Source: a virus. Taken from it: a DNA stretch of 64,000 nt. The notes under the pieces are model-generated. The model was not told the DNA's origin. It was given only the letters and a program-made list of their open reading frames with translations, and searched no databases. The DNA lies in IMG/VR virus record IMGVR_UViG_3300037296_000220, positions 1-64,000 of that record; one strand, written 5' to 3'. Shown piece by piece: positions 21,368 through 29,615 of the stretch (the stretch's first letter is position 1; each line of letters starts with the position of its first letter). The translations under genes were made by a program, and so were the position numbers.

Positions 21368-21554
21368 TGCTCTTCTCCCGGGTGATAGCGTCGTCCATGA
21401 TGACCGTGTCTGCCGTCATGCCTCTAATCTGGCTCTTGCCACAGTTGCGACCAGACATAAACACTGTGATAGCACCGGTCGGCACACCTTTAGTGCCTGC
21501 CAGAATCAACAGATCGTGAATCCAGCTTTTGCCAGGCTCTCGAACGGGCTTCAT
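21360..21554 (-). CDS. Miniature P-loop-like protein, 64 aa
   Basis: 64 residues. SGRNCGKSQ (about 34-42) fits a G-x(4)-GKS-type P-loop loosely, preceded by a beta-strand ITVFM; later TADTVIMDDAI resembles a Walker B strand. The spacing is far too short for a normal NTPase, so this is either a remnant or a peptide family with a chance resemblance. Overlaps the next gene by eight bases. Confidence 0.6.
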   Translation of the reverse strand: MKPVREPGKSWIHDLLILAGTKGVPTGAITVFMSGRNCGKSQIRGMTADTVIMDDAITREKSNG

Positions 21555-21558
21555 GACT

Positions 21559-21870
21559 TCAGCTCTCCCGCTTCAAGGTGATGCAGGTCAAATACTGCTC
21601 ATTCTGGAAGTTCTCAATGGCTTCTGTGCGGTTGCGAGGCACTGACCAGCGCGGCTCTTCATAGGCTGAAATGATCAGCAGCTCAACGACCGGGTTGCCA
21701 TCGGCGATACGCATGAGTTCAGCCATCTGAAGCCCGTCCTGACGCTTCGTCATAACCGTTTGGCTCAGGTCAGACAGAGCACTGCAAAACGTCCGCTCTT
21801 CATCGGTCAGGTCTGCCAGAGCCGCGTTTGAAGCCAGGGTAATCAGTAGTGCCAACATTGCCTTTTTCAT
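21559..21870 (-). CDS. Exported small protein, 103 aa
   Basis: A clear Sec signal peptide (MKKAMLALLITLASNAALA, cleavage after ALA) leads to a mature helical domain with Cys at FCSAL and LTCITL that could form a disulphide. Periplasmic location expected. Function unknown. Confidence 0.75.
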   Translation of the reverse strand: MKKAMLALLITLASNAALADLTDEERTFCSALSDLSQTVMTKRQDGLQMAELMRIADGNPVVELLIISAYEEPRWSVPRNRTEAIENFQNEQYLTCITLKRES

Positions 21871-21917
21871 GGGTAGTCCCTCTGTGTGTGTCAGATCATT
21901 CTGCCACCGTTTGAAAT

Positions 21918-22562
21918 TTAGTCCAGAAACTGAGCGACCCAGAAGTCGTCTGCGTTACGGAAAGCGGCGATCATTTCCAGGTCACCAGGTGTGTGATCAG
22001 TCCAAATCTTGACAGCCTCTACTTTTGCCAATTGATCCAGGACAGCCATTTCTTCCGTTAGGTCATAGTGCCCACGACCCGGTTTGGCGTTTACCTGGAC
22101 ACAGATGGTCGGGCACTCAGTAGACATTTCTGACCGCAACACCACCACGATCGGTTCTGGCATCACTGGTGTGTACTCTTCTGGCTCAGCCTGTACCTCA
22201 CCCTCTTTGGTGACGCTCAGGAAGTTTGCGCCGCCGGGTCGCATACTTCGCATAACCTCGAACGCCTGCTGTGCGGCGTCTTCTCGACTGGTTGCGCTCG
22301 TCTCGTATTCCCAGACTATGGTGTATTCGTAAGCCTCCGGCTCCACCAGAGACAACTTCTTCTGTTCCTGAAGGATGTAGGCCCAGATACGGTTCATGCG
22401 ATCGGAATAGCTGAGTGTCCAGTAATCATCGTCGAAAAACTCAATAGCCAGTTCGCCGTCACGAGCACCAAGCAGCTCTTGAATGGAGTTGATGGTCTCG
22501 TTGAACAGCTCGCTTTCGACCGTCCGAATGGCGGCCTGCCCTACCAGTTGCTTCAGGTTCAT
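21918..22562 (-). CDS. Unknown protein, 214 aa
   Basis: 214 residues. N-terminal helical part (VGQAAIRTVESELFNETINSIQELLG), then EYTIVWEYETSATSREDAAQQAFEVMRS, a small alpha/beta domain, then TICVQVNAKPGRGHYDLTEEMAVLDQLAK. No family recognised. Coupled by ATGA to the first gene of the operon. Confidence 0.65.
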   Translation of the reverse strand: MNLKQLVGQAAIRTVESELFNETINSIQELLGARDGELAIEFFDDDYWTLSYSDRMNRIWAYILQEQKKLSLVEPEAYEYTIVWEYETSATSREDAAQQAFEVMRSMRPGGANFLSVTKEGEVQAEPEEYTPVMPEPIVVVLRSEMSTECPTICVQVNAKPGRGHYDLTEEMAVLDQLAKVEAVKIWTDHTPGDLEMIAAFRNADDFWVAQFLD

Positions 22563-22930
22563 GCTGCCTCTCCCTTTACTGTAAGGCCGTAACTGTGCGC
22601 AATTTGTTTCAGTTCATGCTGCCAGTATTTGACATGGCTGTAGTCGTGGACGTTCTGAACCTCTTTCATTAACTCCAGGTCCACCTCAGCCAGGCTGTAG
22701 TCTTCAAATTTCTCGCACAGAACGCCATGAAGGTCATTGATGCCAGTTTCATCATCGTCATCAGCAAACTTAGCCTGCTTTTCGGTCAAAAAGTGGCCAA
22801 TGAAACAGGATTGCCCCTTTTGGTTACGATAAACGCAGTTGCCCTCGATGGCGCAGTAAATACCTTGCTTTGCGTACTCGATCAGTTCGTCCATGAACGA
22901 CTGGTCAGTGTGTTTTGGTGCCGCTTTCAT
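22559..22930 (-). CDS. Unknown protein, 123 aa
   Basis: 123 residues: FMDELIEYAKQGIYCAIEGNCVYRNQKGQSCFIGHFLTEKQAKFADDDDET. The C.IG....CVYR...G..C.IGH block looks related in style to the CGSTACVxGH proteins at 16 kb and may be a distant cousin. First gene of the operon. Confidence 0.65.
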   Translation of the reverse strand: MKAAPKHTDQSFMDELIEYAKQGIYCAIEGNCVYRNQKGQSCFIGHFLTEKQAKFADDDDETGINDLHGVLCEKFEDYSLAEVDLELMKEVQNVHDYSHVKYWQHELKQIAHSYGLTVKGEAA

Positions 22931-22937
22931 ACTGCCT

Positions 22938-23000
22938 CACTTACTTGTTTGTGTGTAGTTGAATCATAGAGCTGCGCGCATGGGGAAGATACTGTGGCAA
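22938..23000 (-). promoter_or_regulatory. Promoter module with TGCCA box (22.9 kb operon)
   Basis: Minus strand: TTGCCA (22995-23000) with CAGTATCT, 26 bp, TATGAT (22963-22968), 7 bp, leader CACACAAACAAGTAAGTGAG (22936-22955). Confidence 0.75.
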
Positions 23001-23095
23001 CTGGTGAGCCGAATCTGTCTGTGAGCGCTTCAGAGCGTCGCCCAGTGTGAGACTGTCAGTTGCATCAGTGCTCAGCGGGAAACGCTGTGAAGCAC

Positions 23096-23404
23096 TCACA
23101 AGAGCTTTGCCAGCTCTGCTCTGTGCTTGTTAATGAGTGCATTTAATTCTCGCCCCTGCCGCTCGATCACACTTTGGCTTTTGGTTCTCAGGTTAGCGGG
23201 AGGGTTTGCTTGCAGATCAATGGTGAAGGTCATGCCCTCTAACTGCTGATCCCAGTTTTCAATGTTCTGTACATCCGGTGGTCGCGTATCAACCGGCGTC
23301 GTACTTTGGCCACAACCACACCCCGGGTATCGATGACAGCCCATATAACCAAACGGCCCTATGTCCGCTGTGCATTCGCCGTCATCTTCATCAAATCCAA
23401 ACAT
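23096..23404 (-). CDS. Cys-rich N-terminus protein, 102 aa
   Basis: 102 residues with an acidic start (FGFDEDDGECTADIG) and CHRYPGCGC, then a helical C-terminus (SVIERQGRELNALINKHRAEL). No family recognised. It stands alone between a hairpin (about 23021-23042) and an unassigned upstream region. Confidence 0.6.
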   Translation of the reverse strand: MFGFDEDDGECTADIGPFGYMGCHRYPGCGCGQSTTPVDTRPPDVQNIENWDQQLEGMTFTIDLQANPPANLRTKSQSVIERQGRELNALINKHRAELAKLL

Positions 23405-23505
23405 GCCATTCCCCCATTGGTTGACAGTCTAAATAAAAAAGTCGTCCACCTTGTATTAAACCAATATCAACCGGCCTATGTTACATACTTTTAGAGCCAT
23501 TTCTA

Positions 23506-23545
23506 AGGCCCTGATGGCACACAGCTTAGTGTGAAATCAGGGCCT
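23506..23545 (-). terminator. Large hairpin after the 25.7-23.7 kb operon
   Basis: AGGCCCTGAT and ATCAGGGCCT form a 10-bp stem around a 20-base loop that itself can pair (CACAC/GTGTG). The rest of 23405-23657 shows no gene. Confidence 0.55.
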
Positions 23546-23657
23546 ATCTTGAGTGCAAAACAGTGGTCTTTAAGATGGTGCTAAGTGATATATACCGTTA
23601 TCGACCGCGAAAGATTTGTGTGACAAAATACGGTATGGCGGTTTGAAAAAATCGCAA

Positions 23658-24206
23658 TCAGTTTGACGTTTGTTCCAGGGTTTCCTGACCCTGCGCCTTA
23701 TCGAGAATGGACTGAATGTAGCTGTAGAACTGCTGGCGCATCACTAAGTCAATGCCATCAGCCTGTTTTTGTGCCAGATCCTGCATCAACTCATTGAAGC
23801 GCTTCTCTGCCAGGCGATTCACCAAATCTTCAGCCCATTTGATGAACTTCTCGGAAGCCAGATGCTCTGCCACCGTCTCTTGCGCCTGGTTGTCAAGTAT
23901 TCTGATCATGCGCGGCTTCATTTCGTCCTGCACAAACTTCTGCATCGCCTCATGACTGTTGCGTTGATAGCTGCCAGAGACGCCAAAATGACGCTCAAGT
24001 GCCACTTGGCTAATACCCACCCACTCTTTGCTCAAGGCTGCTGCCTGGCGATCAGCCCGCTCTATCAGCTCTTTGGAGTCTGGGATGCGGAAGTTGCGGT
24101 TGGCGAACTCCTGAATCACCGCCTGTTGTAGGTTGACCCGGGCCTCAGTGCCGTCCGGAAACAGCGTCTCCATCGCCTTTGCGTCCAGCTTAATTGTCGT
24201 TGTCAT
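23658..24206 (-). CDS. Unknown helical protein, 182 aa
   Basis: 182 residues, mostly helical: LFPDGTEARVNLQQAVIQEFANRNFR, SQVALERHFGVSGSYQRNSHEAMQKFVQ, LVNRLAEKRFNELMQDLAQKQADG. Last gene of the RadC operon; overlaps its upstream neighbour by 17 bases. No family recognised. Confidence 0.65.
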   Translation of the reverse strand: MTTTIKLDAKAMETLFPDGTEARVNLQQAVIQEFANRNFRIPDSKELIERADRQAAALSKEWVGISQVALERHFGVSGSYQRNSHEAMQKFVQDEMKPRMIRILDNQAQETVAEHLASEKFIKWAEDLVNRLAEKRFNELMQDLAQKQADGIDLVMRQQFYSYIQSILDKAQGQETLEQTSN

Positions 24207-24579
24207 CGGTACTCTCCTGCATTGTCATGGCGTTTTGCCGGTAATTGAAGTTGCCCTTCTTTCTTGCCACCTCGACCAGGGCATCGGGGTCCAGGTGGGG
24301 GTTGTAGATCGAAGCGCCCTTGTACCGGAACCACTCATGTAGTTCGTGCATTTCAGCGGCTTTGATCAGATCAAAGATTACGCCAACTATCTCCTGGCGA
24401 CACATGAAGGGCGACAGATAGCGCTTGCCAGAGCGCCAATGAGTCAGCTCCCCGGTGACGCTGTCCAGCGTGTTCTCCACATAGAGCTGAATGTAGTTGC
24501 CCGCCGTTGAATGAATGATCGTCCAGTTGGGCTTGTAGCTGCACTGCTTAACAATGGCTGTCACTTCAGAGGGAGTCAT
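24190..24579 (-). CDS. Conserved mobile-element protein, 129 aa
   Basis: 129 residues from MTPSEVTAIV; the longer frame is the shadow of the gene upstream. Contains WTIIHSTAGNYIQLYVENTLDSVTGELTHWRSGKRYLSPFMCRQEIVGVIFDLIKAAEMHELHEWFRYKG in consecutive blocks; this pattern is familiar to me from hypothetical proteins of plasmids and phages, with no assigned role. Confidence 0.7.
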   Translation of the reverse strand: MTPSEVTAIVKQCSYKPNWTIIHSTAGNYIQLYVENTLDSVTGELTHWRSGKRYLSPFMCRQEIVGVIFDLIKAAEMHELHEWFRYKGASIYNPHLDPDALVEVARKKGNFNYRQNAMTMQESTDDNDN

Positions 24580-25225
24580 CAGTACCCCACTGATCTTGGT
24601 CGACTGGGTAAAAATGACAGCCACGCAGTTTCCACAGCAGTCGAAACCGCATGCCCTCTTCCAGACCCTCGCGCTTGATGACCTCATCCACTGTATCGGT
24701 CATGTGAAAGAACAGATCAGTGGCCCAGCCCTGGTCCTTGAAGCGACGCTCCGCCTTCATGTAGCCCCGGTTCAGTAATCGTTCGATATTGGCCATGAGC
24801 GTAGTGCCGTGCAGTTCATGGCTGGATTCAATTTCTTCCAGCACCCAGTCAATGATTGGGTCGCGTTCGAGCTGGGTGTCAGGCTCAAGCCGGGTGTGAA
24901 GTCTGTGCCAACGTTCGTCGTCTTCAGTCAGTGGATCGATCAGATCAACCACTTCCCTGCGAATCGACTCGTCTACAGCGACCCAACTCCCCTTTCGTGC
25001 CGTGCCGTAGGGGCCTCTGACGTAAGCCAGAGCGCCCATTGCCTCGATCTCATCGCGTATTGTGCCAATGCTTTTGAAGCCGTTTTGATGCTCCAGCAGA
25101 TCGTGCGCGAAGGCATTGCCGCCCGATGTCGGGATATATTGATCGTGCATTCTGATGCCTTCTGGCGTCAGGCCCACAATCCCAGTCTCATCATGCTCTT
25201 CGACGATGTAGGTGATAGCTTTCAT
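24566..25225 (-). CDS. Unknown protein, 219 aa
   Basis: Start placed at MKAITYIVEEHDETG, after GGAGCG; a longer frame would overlap the RadC gene. Features include GGNAFAHDLLEHQNGF, RGPYGTARKG and a helical C-terminal third. The pattern AHD-LLEH recalls hypothetical proteins of mobile elements. Third gene of the RadC operon in position 2. Confidence 0.65.
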   Translation of the reverse strand: MKAITYIVEEHDETGIVGLTPEGIRMHDQYIPTSGGNAFAHDLLEHQNGFKSIGTIRDEIEAMGALAYVRGPYGTARKGSWVAVDESIRREVVDLIDPLTEDDERWHRLHTRLEPDTQLERDPIIDWVLEEIESSHELHGTTLMANIERLLNRGYMKAERRFKDQGWATDLFFHMTDTVDEVIKREGLEEGMRFRLLWKLRGCHFYPVDQDQWGTDDSL

Positions 25226-25235
25226 GATGCGCTCC

Positions 25236-25742
25236 TTATATCCAGCCACGTTCAGCGAAAGACACGATGCCGGGGTTGCCCACGACCAGGTGATCCAGTA
25301 CACGAACGTCAATAGCCTGGAGTTTGTCGATCAACTGTTCGGTGATGCGGCGATCACTTTGACTGGGCTCAGCCACCCCACTCGGGTGATTGTGATAGAT
25401 GACGATCGCCGCTGAGCCCTTCTTCAGACACTCATGGATCACTTCACGCGGGTAGACAGCAGAGCCATCAATCGTGCCGCGAAACAGCACTTCATCGGCA
25501 AGAATCTGGTGCTGATTGTCCAGGTGCAAGATGCCAAAGACTTCGTGATCGAGTTCGTTCAGGTGCAGTCGCAGGTAGTCGCGAGTCAGCTGAGGGCTGG
25601 TCAGTGATGAGCCTCGACGATGACGCCGTGCCAGTATCTTCTTGGCTTCTTCCACGATCCTGCGCTGTTCAGGACTCAAAGGGTCTTGGTGCATGTTGGG
25701 ACTCGTTAAGCAGTAGGGAGTGGTTGCTTCGTTGATGTTCAT
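25236..25742 (-). CDS. radC: RadC-family JAB/MPN domain protein
   Basis: 168 residues. The JAMM metal-site motif is complete: HNHPSGVAEPSQSD (His-x-His then Asp ten residues on), with the family's VYPREVIHECLKKGSAAIVIYHNHPSG context and VLDHLVVG further on. Plasmid and phage RadC-like proteins are common near anti-restriction genes; metal-dependent nuclease or protease activity has been proposed for the family but no DNA-repair role is established. First gene of its operon, behind a promoter module. Confidence 0.9.
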   Translation of the reverse strand: MNINEATTPYCLTSPNMHQDPLSPEQRRIVEEAKKILARRHRRGSSLTSPQLTRDYLRLHLNELDHEVFGILHLDNQHQILADEVLFRGTIDGSAVYPREVIHECLKKGSAAIVIYHNHPSGVAEPSQSDRRITEQLIDKLQAIDVRVLDHLVVGNPGIVSFAERGWI

Positions 25743-25751
25743 CTAGTGCCT

Positions 25752-25814
25752 CACTTACTTGTTTGTGTGTAACTACACTATAACGAGCAGAGTGAGGCAC
25801 TTCAGCTGTGGCAC
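25752..25814 (-). promoter_or_regulatory. Promoter module with TGCCA box (RadC operon)
   Basis: Minus strand: GTGCCA (25809-25814), 26 bp, TATAGT (25777-25782), 7 bp, leader CACACAAACAAGTAAGTG (25752-25769). The box is one arm of a hairpin, GTGGC...GCCAC. Confidence 0.75.
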
Positions 25815-25838
25815 CCGGGGCGCCACTGTTGTACCAGG

Positions 25839-26567
25839 TCAGGCAGCTTCGGAGGTTTCTTCTTTGATAGGAATGCCCAGGGCTTCGTTCAGGCCCGGGT
25901 CGATGATGGCAGGCAGGTTGCTCTCGTCGGCCACATCGTCTTTTGGAATCAGGTCTTTCGCTTCTGGCCACTTCTCCAGCAACGTTTTCACGGTTGTGCT
26001 GCGATTGACCAGTTGTTTCACCAGAAGCATCCGGTCGTCGAGCTGTCCCACCATATCGTCGAGCTGTTTGGTGCAATGCTTGATCAGGCGGATTTCATTG
26101 CTGAACCGTTGCTTAAATTCTTTGTGATCCATTGTGAACTGAACGGCGTTTAAGTAACACCTGCGAACGTCAAAGACCCCATTGTCGTCCTGGTTCAACA
26201 CCTTCGATGATTCAATGTAGGAAGAGCCCCCGAGCGCTTCCAGCACGTTGAACACGCGCAACTCGGTGTGGTCCAGAAGCTCCATTCGGTGCGATGGCAG
26301 CTTGATATACACCAAGTTATGTTTTACGTCTCTGATGCAGATAGCCTCTACCTCCATCTGGCGCAGTCTGACGGCGCCAGAAGCCATAAAGCTCTCGACA
26401 AGCTCATCGTAATTGTCCGGCAGCAACTCCTTGATGATGCTCTGACCCGCTGCATACAGCATCTTGCTTACGATGGTGAAGTCCGGGCGAGCGCTATTCA
26501 TCAGTCGCTCTTCAGCCGTGCGCACGATGCCCTGCTTGATGCTTTTGTTCAGTCTGCGTGTAGCCAT
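25839..26567 (-). CDS. Unknown phage-type protein, 242 aa (perhaps Nmad5-like)
   Basis: 242 residues. The start MATRRLNKSIKQGIVRTAEERLMNSAR resembles the beginning of phage proteins in the Nmad5 (nucleotide-modification-associated domain 5) family as I remember it; the middle has SGAVRLRQMEVEAICIRDVKHNLVYIKLP. The match is by impression only. Monocistronic; a -10-like TACTAT lies at 26604-26609. Confidence 0.6.
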   Translation of the reverse strand: MATRRLNKSIKQGIVRTAEERLMNSARPDFTIVSKMLYAAGQSIIKELLPDNYDELVESFMASGAVRLRQMEVEAICIRDVKHNLVYIKLPSHRMELLDHTELRVFNVLEALGGSSYIESSKVLNQDDNGVFDVRRCYLNAVQFTMDHKEFKQRFSNEIRLIKHCTKQLDDMVGQLDDRMLLVKQLVNRSTTVKTLLEKWPEAKDLIPKDDVADESNLPAIIDPGLNEALGIPIKEETSEAA

Positions 26568-26634
26568 GTTGATCTCCAGTTGTTCGCGTCATTGCGTACA
26601 AACATAGTAGTCTGTGTGATGCGGTATTAAAAGA

Positions 26635-26664
26635 GAGGGCACGACGTTCCCGTCAGTGCCCCTC
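26635..26664 (-). terminator. Terminator, minus strand
   Basis: GAGGGGCAC...GTGCCCTC with TCTTTTAAT following on the minus strand; downstream of the 28.1-26.7 kb operon. Confidence 0.65.
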
Positions 26665-26723
26665 AACGCGTTTGTGTGTGTGTACGCTGTGTCCAGTTTC
26701 CCAGAACCTAGACAACCGGTAAA

Positions 26724-26748
26724 GGTTCGCATTTGTGATTAGCGAACC
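26724..26748 (-). terminator. Hairpin directly behind the gene at 26750
   Basis: GGTTCGC...GCGAACC, 7-bp stem with an 11-base loop, two bases past the stop, followed by TTTACC. Confidence 0.55.
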
Positions 26749-26749
26749 C

Positions 26750-27061
26750 TCAGCCGAGTTTCACCACCTTATCTTCAGTCATTTGCAGTTCACCATTGGC
26801 CAACTTAAAGCGTATACCCTTGAAGGATACTGGATCGCCTGCCAGCTCTTCTGGCCACTGCTCAATGACGGCTCGCTCCAGTTCAGGGCGGCTTTCGTCT
26901 ATGTCAGCCAGCGTCTTCTCCAACTCCTTTTCGAGCAGTTCTTTACGCCGTGTCACCTTGTCCCGGGCGCGTTGCTTACGCTCTTCGATGGTGGAAATGT
27001 CTTTGAGCGCTTTCTTAAATTCCCGCATTTCTGCTTGTTTTTTCACCAAATTCTCCGTCAT
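26750..27061 (-). CDS. Coiled-coil protein, 103 aa
   Basis: 103 residues; residues 1-60 are a charged coiled coil (EFKKALKDISTIEERKQRARDKVTRRKELLEKELEKTLADI), then a small beta segment (PVSFKGIRFKLANGELQM). Last gene of a four-gene operon, starting one base before the stop of the upstream gene. Confidence 0.65.
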   Translation of the reverse strand: MTENLVKKQAEMREFKKALKDISTIEERKQRARDKVTRRKELLEKELEKTLADIDESRPELERAVIEQWPEELAGDPVSFKGIRFKLANGELQMTEDKVVKLG

Positions 27062-27454
27062 TTACCATTCTCCCCAGCCTATTTTAGACTGCTTCGTTTC
27101 GATTTCAACAAGTGCCTCTATGTCATCCAGAGCCGCTTCCTCTTCAGCACGCTCACTGGCCAAGTAACGCAGTGCATTGGCCATTCGCGCATGTGCCTGA
27201 TCCCTAACCAGTTGTTCAAATGGCTTAGGTTGAACCGGTTTCTTGGGCGCCATCACCTTCTCTCGCGCTTCAAACTCCAATAGTGTTGGCAGGGCCCCGC
27301 AGGCACGCAAATCACTCTGGGTGTAGCCATCCCTGGTGAAGCACAAAATCTCGTCGTCGAGCCGGGTCGCAAACGCCAGGTAGCGCTGAACCCGTTTCTC
27401 TAGGTCCACGTCAACCCCGACGCGTCCACCCTCAAAATTGACAAACCTAGCCAT
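27062..27454 (-). CDS. Unknown protein ending in IGWGEW, 130 aa
   Basis: 130 residues from MARFVNFEGG; stop and start of the neighbours share bases (TAATG). Contains LAFATRLDDEILCFTRDGYTQSDLRACGALP and a helical C-terminal third. It ends GWGEW, a short aromatic tail seen at the C-termini of at least five other proteins here. Function unknown. Confidence 0.65.
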   Translation of the reverse strand: MARFVNFEGGRVGVDVDLEKRVQRYLAFATRLDDEILCFTRDGYTQSDLRACGALPTLLEFEAREKVMAPKKPVQPKPFEQLVRDQAHARMANALRYLASERAEEEAALDDIEALVEIETKQSKIGWGEW

Positions 27455-27759
27455 TACCACTGCCCCCATCCGAGTTGTTCCCGGGCCTGCTGGGCTTTCA
27501 GCGCCTTTTCACGCTTGCTCTCTTTAGCCTTGTTGTACCGGTCGGCACAGGACTCGCAGAACGTGTAAGTGCCCACCTCAAACAGTAGTGTGGCGTGGCT
27601 ACTTTTTGAGCACTTAGGCCCCTGACAGAACGTTGGCCGGTGGTTTGCATTCCGATCGGCAAAGATTTTCTTTAGCGCCTCTCGATTGATCTCCAGCTCT
27701 TGCATCACGCCGGGTTTCTTCAACTCTCTGATTGACTTTCGATTGCTACTAGCTGGCAC
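27454..27759 (-). CDS. Zinc-finger protein ending in LGWGQW, 101 aa
   Basis: Start placed at GTG (27757-27759) because GGAGGGG stands six bases before it; the ATG five codons upstream has no such site. CQGPKC and FCESC (about 44-75) form a likely Cys4 zinc ribbon; the C-terminal helix is basic (KAKESKREKALKAQQAREQ) and ends GWGQW. Nucleic-acid binding is plausible. Overlaps the upstream gene by 11 bases. Confidence 0.65.
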   Translation of the reverse strand: MPASSNRKSIRELKKPGVMQELEINREALKKIFADRNANHRPTFCQGPKCSKSSHATLLFEVGTYTFCESCADRYNKAKESKREKALKAQQAREQLGWGQW

Positions 27760-28069
27760 GACGCACCCCTCCATCTTTGATCAGGTTGGTGGTCAACGAT
27801 TTCACGATGTTGCGCAGCAGGTCTTCACTCAGTGGTGTCTCGCTGATTCTGAGCGCGGTGTAGAACGGATGAATGCGATTGCATGTTGCGATGTCAGCGA
27901 TCAGGTGCTGACGCTCGCTGAACCAGATGGACGTAGCCACACCGTTCTCATAACGCACCCGGACGTACTCGCCGTGCACCCTTAGATAGAGATACCAGTG
28001 AGAAGAATCATCCTGGGATTCGATGTAGGCGATGAACTCTGCCTGCTTTTCTGTTTTGACTATTGGCAT
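27749..28069 (-). CDS. Unknown protein, 106 aa
   Basis: 106 residues from MPIVKTEKQAEF; the longer frame runs into the leader. Contains SSHWYLYLRVHGEYVRVRYENGVATSIWFSERQ, a small beta sheet. First gene of the operon, behind the promoter module at 28.1 kb. Confidence 0.65.
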   Translation of the reverse strand: MPIVKTEKQAEFIAYIESQDDSSHWYLYLRVHGEYVRVRYENGVATSIWFSERQHLIADIATCNRIHPFYTALRISETPLSEDLLRNIVKSLTTNLIKDGGVRRAS

Positions 28070-28084
28070 TGTCAGACCCCTTTC

Positions 28085-28144
28085 GCTTGTTTGTGTGTAT
28101 GAACGCACTATATAGCAAACAAACAACTAAATGAACTATGGGAA
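28085..28144 (-). promoter_or_regulatory. Promoter module with CCCA box and double CA element
   Basis: Minus strand: TTCCCA (28139-28144), 26 bp, TATAGT (28107-28112), leader ACACACAAACAAG (28085-28097). The 26-bp spacer contains, on the opposite strand, a second copy of the CA element, CAAACAAACAACTAA (28116-28130), so CA elements flank the -10 in opposite orientation. Confidence 0.65.
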
Positions 28145-28251
28145 GCACTCTGTAGCGCTCTCACAGCGTTCGCCAGATCGCAGTCGAGTGAGTGCATCAC
28201 TTTTTAGAACTACGCTCACAGACGCACTCAGATACTTTTGGGAGAATGAAA

Positions 28252-28274
28252 AAAGCCCGCTCAAGGCGGGCTTT
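28252..28274. terminator. Terminator after the gene at 28293
   Basis: AAAGCCCGC-TCAAG-GCGGGCTTT; on the minus strand it is followed by TTTTTC. Confidence 0.85.
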
Positions 28275-28292
28275 GTCACACACAAAGTAGGC

Positions 28293-29051
28293 TTACGCAG
28301 CCTGAGCGGGCATCAATGCCTTCAGCAGGGGGTTGTCCTTCTCCACCAACTGCATGGTACTCCCTGTTTTAGTGACCAGGCCCAGTGCCGGCAGAAGCTG
28401 GCTGATTTGGTGGGCTTGGCTGTTAGCCGTTCCCTGGCTGTAGGGTCGAGCGATGTAGGCCTCTTTTAGCTGAGCCACTGTCAGCTCCCCATTCGCAGCG
28501 AGCAAATCCATTGCCATCTGCGTGTAGTTGGACAACTTCTTGCCGGCGGTTGCCGCGTCGAAGATGTTGATCACTTTCTCCTTGACCTTTTTGGCCAGGT
28601 TGTCGAAGGCTTCAGCCTGAGTCTTGGCGGCAACCTGGTCGTCGGCGCCGAGCAGTGAGTAGTTCTGGCCGATCTTGGCCAGTACCGCTTCAGAGCAGGT
28701 AGAGAATGACTGTCGTGGCGTCGCAGTGCGTTTCGCAGCGGCTGTCTTTGCAGCAGCGGGCTTGGCCACAGTATCCGGGTCTACGGCTTCGGTCTTCGCC
28801 GAGTCTTCGATCATCGTTGCGCGGTTTTCGGCACGCTCAACGCTGGCTTCAGCTTCGGCCAGAGTTTCGTCGTCCGTTTCCAGCTCTTCTTCAGGTGGGG
28901 CATCTTCGACAGCGACTTCTTCATCCGGCATTTGAGCTTCTTCACCCAGGTCGTCTTCCACTTCAGCCATCATGGCCAACAGTTCGTCGTCATCCAGTTC
29001 GTCGCCCACTTGTTCTACTGCTTCACTTTGATTCAATTTTGACTTAGACAT
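28293..29051 (-). CDS. Protein with long acidic N-terminus, 252 aa
   Basis: 252 residues. Residues 15-75 are strongly acidic (DELDDDELLAMMAEVEDDLGEEAQMPDEE...), followed by an Ala/Lys/Thr linker (AKPAAAKTAAAKRTATPR) and a C-terminal domain with a winged-helix look (LLAANGELTVAQLKEAYIARPYSQGTANSQAHQISQLLPALGLV). The design (disordered acidic arm, histone-like linker, wHTH) suits a DNA-associated or polymerase-interacting protein; function unknown. Monocistronic with module promoter and terminator. Confidence 0.7.
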   Translation of the reverse strand: MSKSKLNQSEAVEQVGDELDDDELLAMMAEVEDDLGEEAQMPDEEVAVEDAPPEEELETDDETLAEAEASVERAENRATMIEDSAKTEAVDPDTVAKPAAAKTAAAKRTATPRQSFSTCSEAVLAKIGQNYSLLGADDQVAAKTQAEAFDNLAKKVKEKVINIFDAATAGKKLSNYTQMAMDLLAANGELTVAQLKEAYIARPYSQGTANSQAHQISQLLPALGLVTKTGSTMQLVEKDNPLLKALMPAQAA

Positions 29052-29061
29052 GGTGTTACCT

Positions 29062-29138
29062 CACTTAGTTGTTTGTGTATGTCGTTGATCGACAAGACAC
29101 ATGATAGAGCAGCAGGAATGGGGAAGATACTGTGGGGG
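29062..29138 (-). promoter_or_regulatory. Promoter module with CCCA box (29.1 kb gene)
   Basis: Minus strand: CCCCCA (29133-29138) with CAGTATCT, 26 bp, TATCAT (29101-29106), 21 bp, then ACACAAACAACTAAGTGAG (29061-29079). Confidence 0.75.
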
Positions 29139-29192
29139 CTGGTGCGCCAGAGTGTCACCAAATCGAGCAATCGAGGAGGGTTTTCAGAATCG

Positions 29193-29218
29193 AAAAGGGG
29201 CCAACTAAGGCCCCTTTT
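29193..29218. terminator. Bidirectional terminator, AAAGGGGCC type
   Basis: AAAAGGGGCC-AACTAA-GGCCCCTTTT. The remaining DNA up to 29336 shows nothing I can name. Confidence 0.85.
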
Positions 29219-29336
29219 ACACACACAAACACGCTAAGTTGGCAACAGTAAGTGCCGCGCATAACGTCTGTACACTTTAACAGTAGTGGGTCGAATTACT
29301 CAATAGGTATTAACGCAAAAACAGTCATTTTGAACT

Positions 29337-29615
29337 CTAATTAACCTTGATGTATTTACCACGACAGGCGAAATAAATTGAAGAAACTGTATGCATAACC
29401 AGTATACCTATGTTCACTATGAAACTTAGAATGTTTTGCGCGTAAAGGAACACGGCATTCCACAAGGGGATAAGTGGCCAAAACACCTGAGCCATGAAAA
29501 GGTTGGCAATGCGTTCTGACAAGCCAAACAGACGAATGAGGGTGAGCTTCATGGCCACCTGGGGGTCAGCTCCCTCAACCCAGTTCGCTTTCGGTTTAGG
29601 CTGCATTTTCAACAT
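29337..29615 (-). CDS. Small membrane protein, 92 aa
   Basis: Start at MLKMQPKPKANW, after GGAGG with seven bases spacing, inside the end of the exonuclease gene. Two hydrophobic segments: LFMAQVFWPLIPLWNAVFLY and ILSFIVNIGILVMHTVSSIYF. Basic C-terminus. No family recognised. Confidence 0.65.
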   Translation of the reverse strand: MLKMQPKPKANWVEGADPQVAMKLTLIRLFGLSERIANLFMAQVFWPLIPLWNAVFLYAQNILSFIVNIGILVMHTVSSIYFACRGKYIKVN

